This document shows positions 63,161 through 64,000 of a stretch of 64,000 bases of DNA, in pieces. The notes under the pieces were generated by a model. It had not been told where the DNA came from and did not search any database. It saw only the letters and a program-made list of their open reading frames with translations. Made by a program: the position numbers and the translations under genes. The stretch spans positions 16,734,620 to 16,798,619 of the forward strand of contig OX453274.1 of NCBI GenBank assembly GCA_949710005.1, read 5' to 3'. The stretch comes from Ricordea florida (lineage: Eukaryota; Cnidaria; Anthozoa; Corallimorpharia; Ricordeidae). Each line of letters opens with the position of its first letter. Within the stretch, counting starts at the first letter, position 1.

Positions 63161-64000
63161 GTGGTGCTAGCTATCCTTTCTTTTTTCCGTGTTTACTTAA
63201 AACTTACTTACAGCGGTCAAATTATGGGTAAGACCGATAGTTGTTTTACAATAGTTTTAGACCTTTAATGGCATTATCTTCCATAGTCATCCAGATTAGT
63301 CTCCATTGTCATCGATAGCTCGCAAAAAGCAAATAACTGTAGTTACTATTGGAAGTCACCCAAGCATTCTGATTTGTATTCCAAATTTCCAGATAACTGT
63401 TTACGGTGGTATAATTCTGACACTTAATTACCTAGCTGATTCTTCGAGTGCGCAAGATGAGGCGAATCCTGAGTTCTGATTGGCTACCCGACGAGCAAGA
63501 TGCGCCTACCTTGCCCGCTCGAGATTTATCGCGTTGTCCCCCGTATTAAAACAAAGCAAAATGGCCATATCATAAATCTTTTGTTGACCTAGCTTGTTGG
63601 GTCAAGATGGCTGCATATTGGCCTCGTTCGTTTTTGCATTTTAATTGAAAAACACCAATTTTAAAAACACCAATTTTTATCTCCATCTCCTTATTTGAAT
63701 GAGGTGCGAGTAATGATGGACCTTTAAGTAAATTCGTTCGGCGTTGCTCTTCTCCTTATAAGGTACGCTTTCTGACCTTAATTTTAAGGTCTAAACTTTA
63801 AACTAAGACTAAAATTTATTGAATTTAAAAACATTCTCGTCGCTTTAACACCCAAACCCAAAGTTTAATTAAACATGACTAGTTTCATATATGGAGGGAG
63901 AGTATCTTTGTGATCATTATTGAGTACAGGACGAATTAACTCTTCAAATCGTCATTTCCGGGGGAATGGGCGTAACATTTCTGATAGACTAGAGCCATGT
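63161..64000. other. Intron; no gene recognised
   Basis: No further exon or clear repeat was seen to the end of the window. Confidence 0.5.

Overview
The window looks like animal nuclear DNA, most probably from a stony coral or another anthozoan cnidarian. The evidence is split genes with phase-1 Ig and fibronectin exons, tRNA-derived SINEs, CR1/jockey-type LINEs, Penelope-like elements, a Ty3/gypsy element and very large Polinton/Maverick elements. The organism is inferred from repeat and gene style, not from a search.

Layout. 0-9 kb: a broken multi-exon hypothetical gene (2.2-5.2 kb, minus) and a second candidate split gene (7.3-8.4 kb, minus). 9.5-10.5 kb: a MITE and a SINE. 11.1-46.2 kb: one old, broken Polinton ('fossil A', polymerase on the plus strand) that has been a target for other elements. 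A Ty3/gypsy element (14,415-23,379) sits in its DNA polymerase gene and itself carries a Penelope-like insertion (21,168-22,999). A complete 15,794-bp Polinton ('B', 25,897-41,690) sits in its integrase gene, flanked by the 6-bp duplication cctctg. Fossil A also carries SINE copies, a 132-bp MITE and a LINE fragment. 47.8-63.2 kb: part of a plus-strand cell-adhesion or receptor gene (two Ig exons, one FN3 exon). Its large intron holds a YqaJ/DDE transposon remnant, an 8.8-kb terminal-inverted-repeat element, an intact LINE (1185 codons) and a 69-bp minisatellite of about 39 copies.

Polinton B has every reading frame open. It encodes a protein-primed-type family B DNA polymerase (1497 aa), a DDE integrase, an A32/FtsK-HerA-like packaging ATPase, a probable major capsid protein, a probable minor capsid protein, six further minus-strand proteins (five with membrane segments), a Cys/His-repeat protein and a 209-aa protein with an AWHP...WC.D motif. 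The terminal repeats run into the first codons of both outermost genes, so polymerase and Cys/His-repeat protein share promoter and start. A TTTAAAGAT/TCTAAAGAT motif lies before many genes in both Polintons. No cysteine protease is recognisable.

Fossil A is collinear with the reverse complement of B but has an extra cassette between polymerase and integrase. This holds a gene resembling the TBP-like proteins of giant viruses and, overlapping it by one base, a zinc-ribbon/CxH-repeat/HNH-nuclease gene. This nucleus-cytoplasmic-large-DNA-virus-like cassette in an animal Polinton is the most interesting part of the window.
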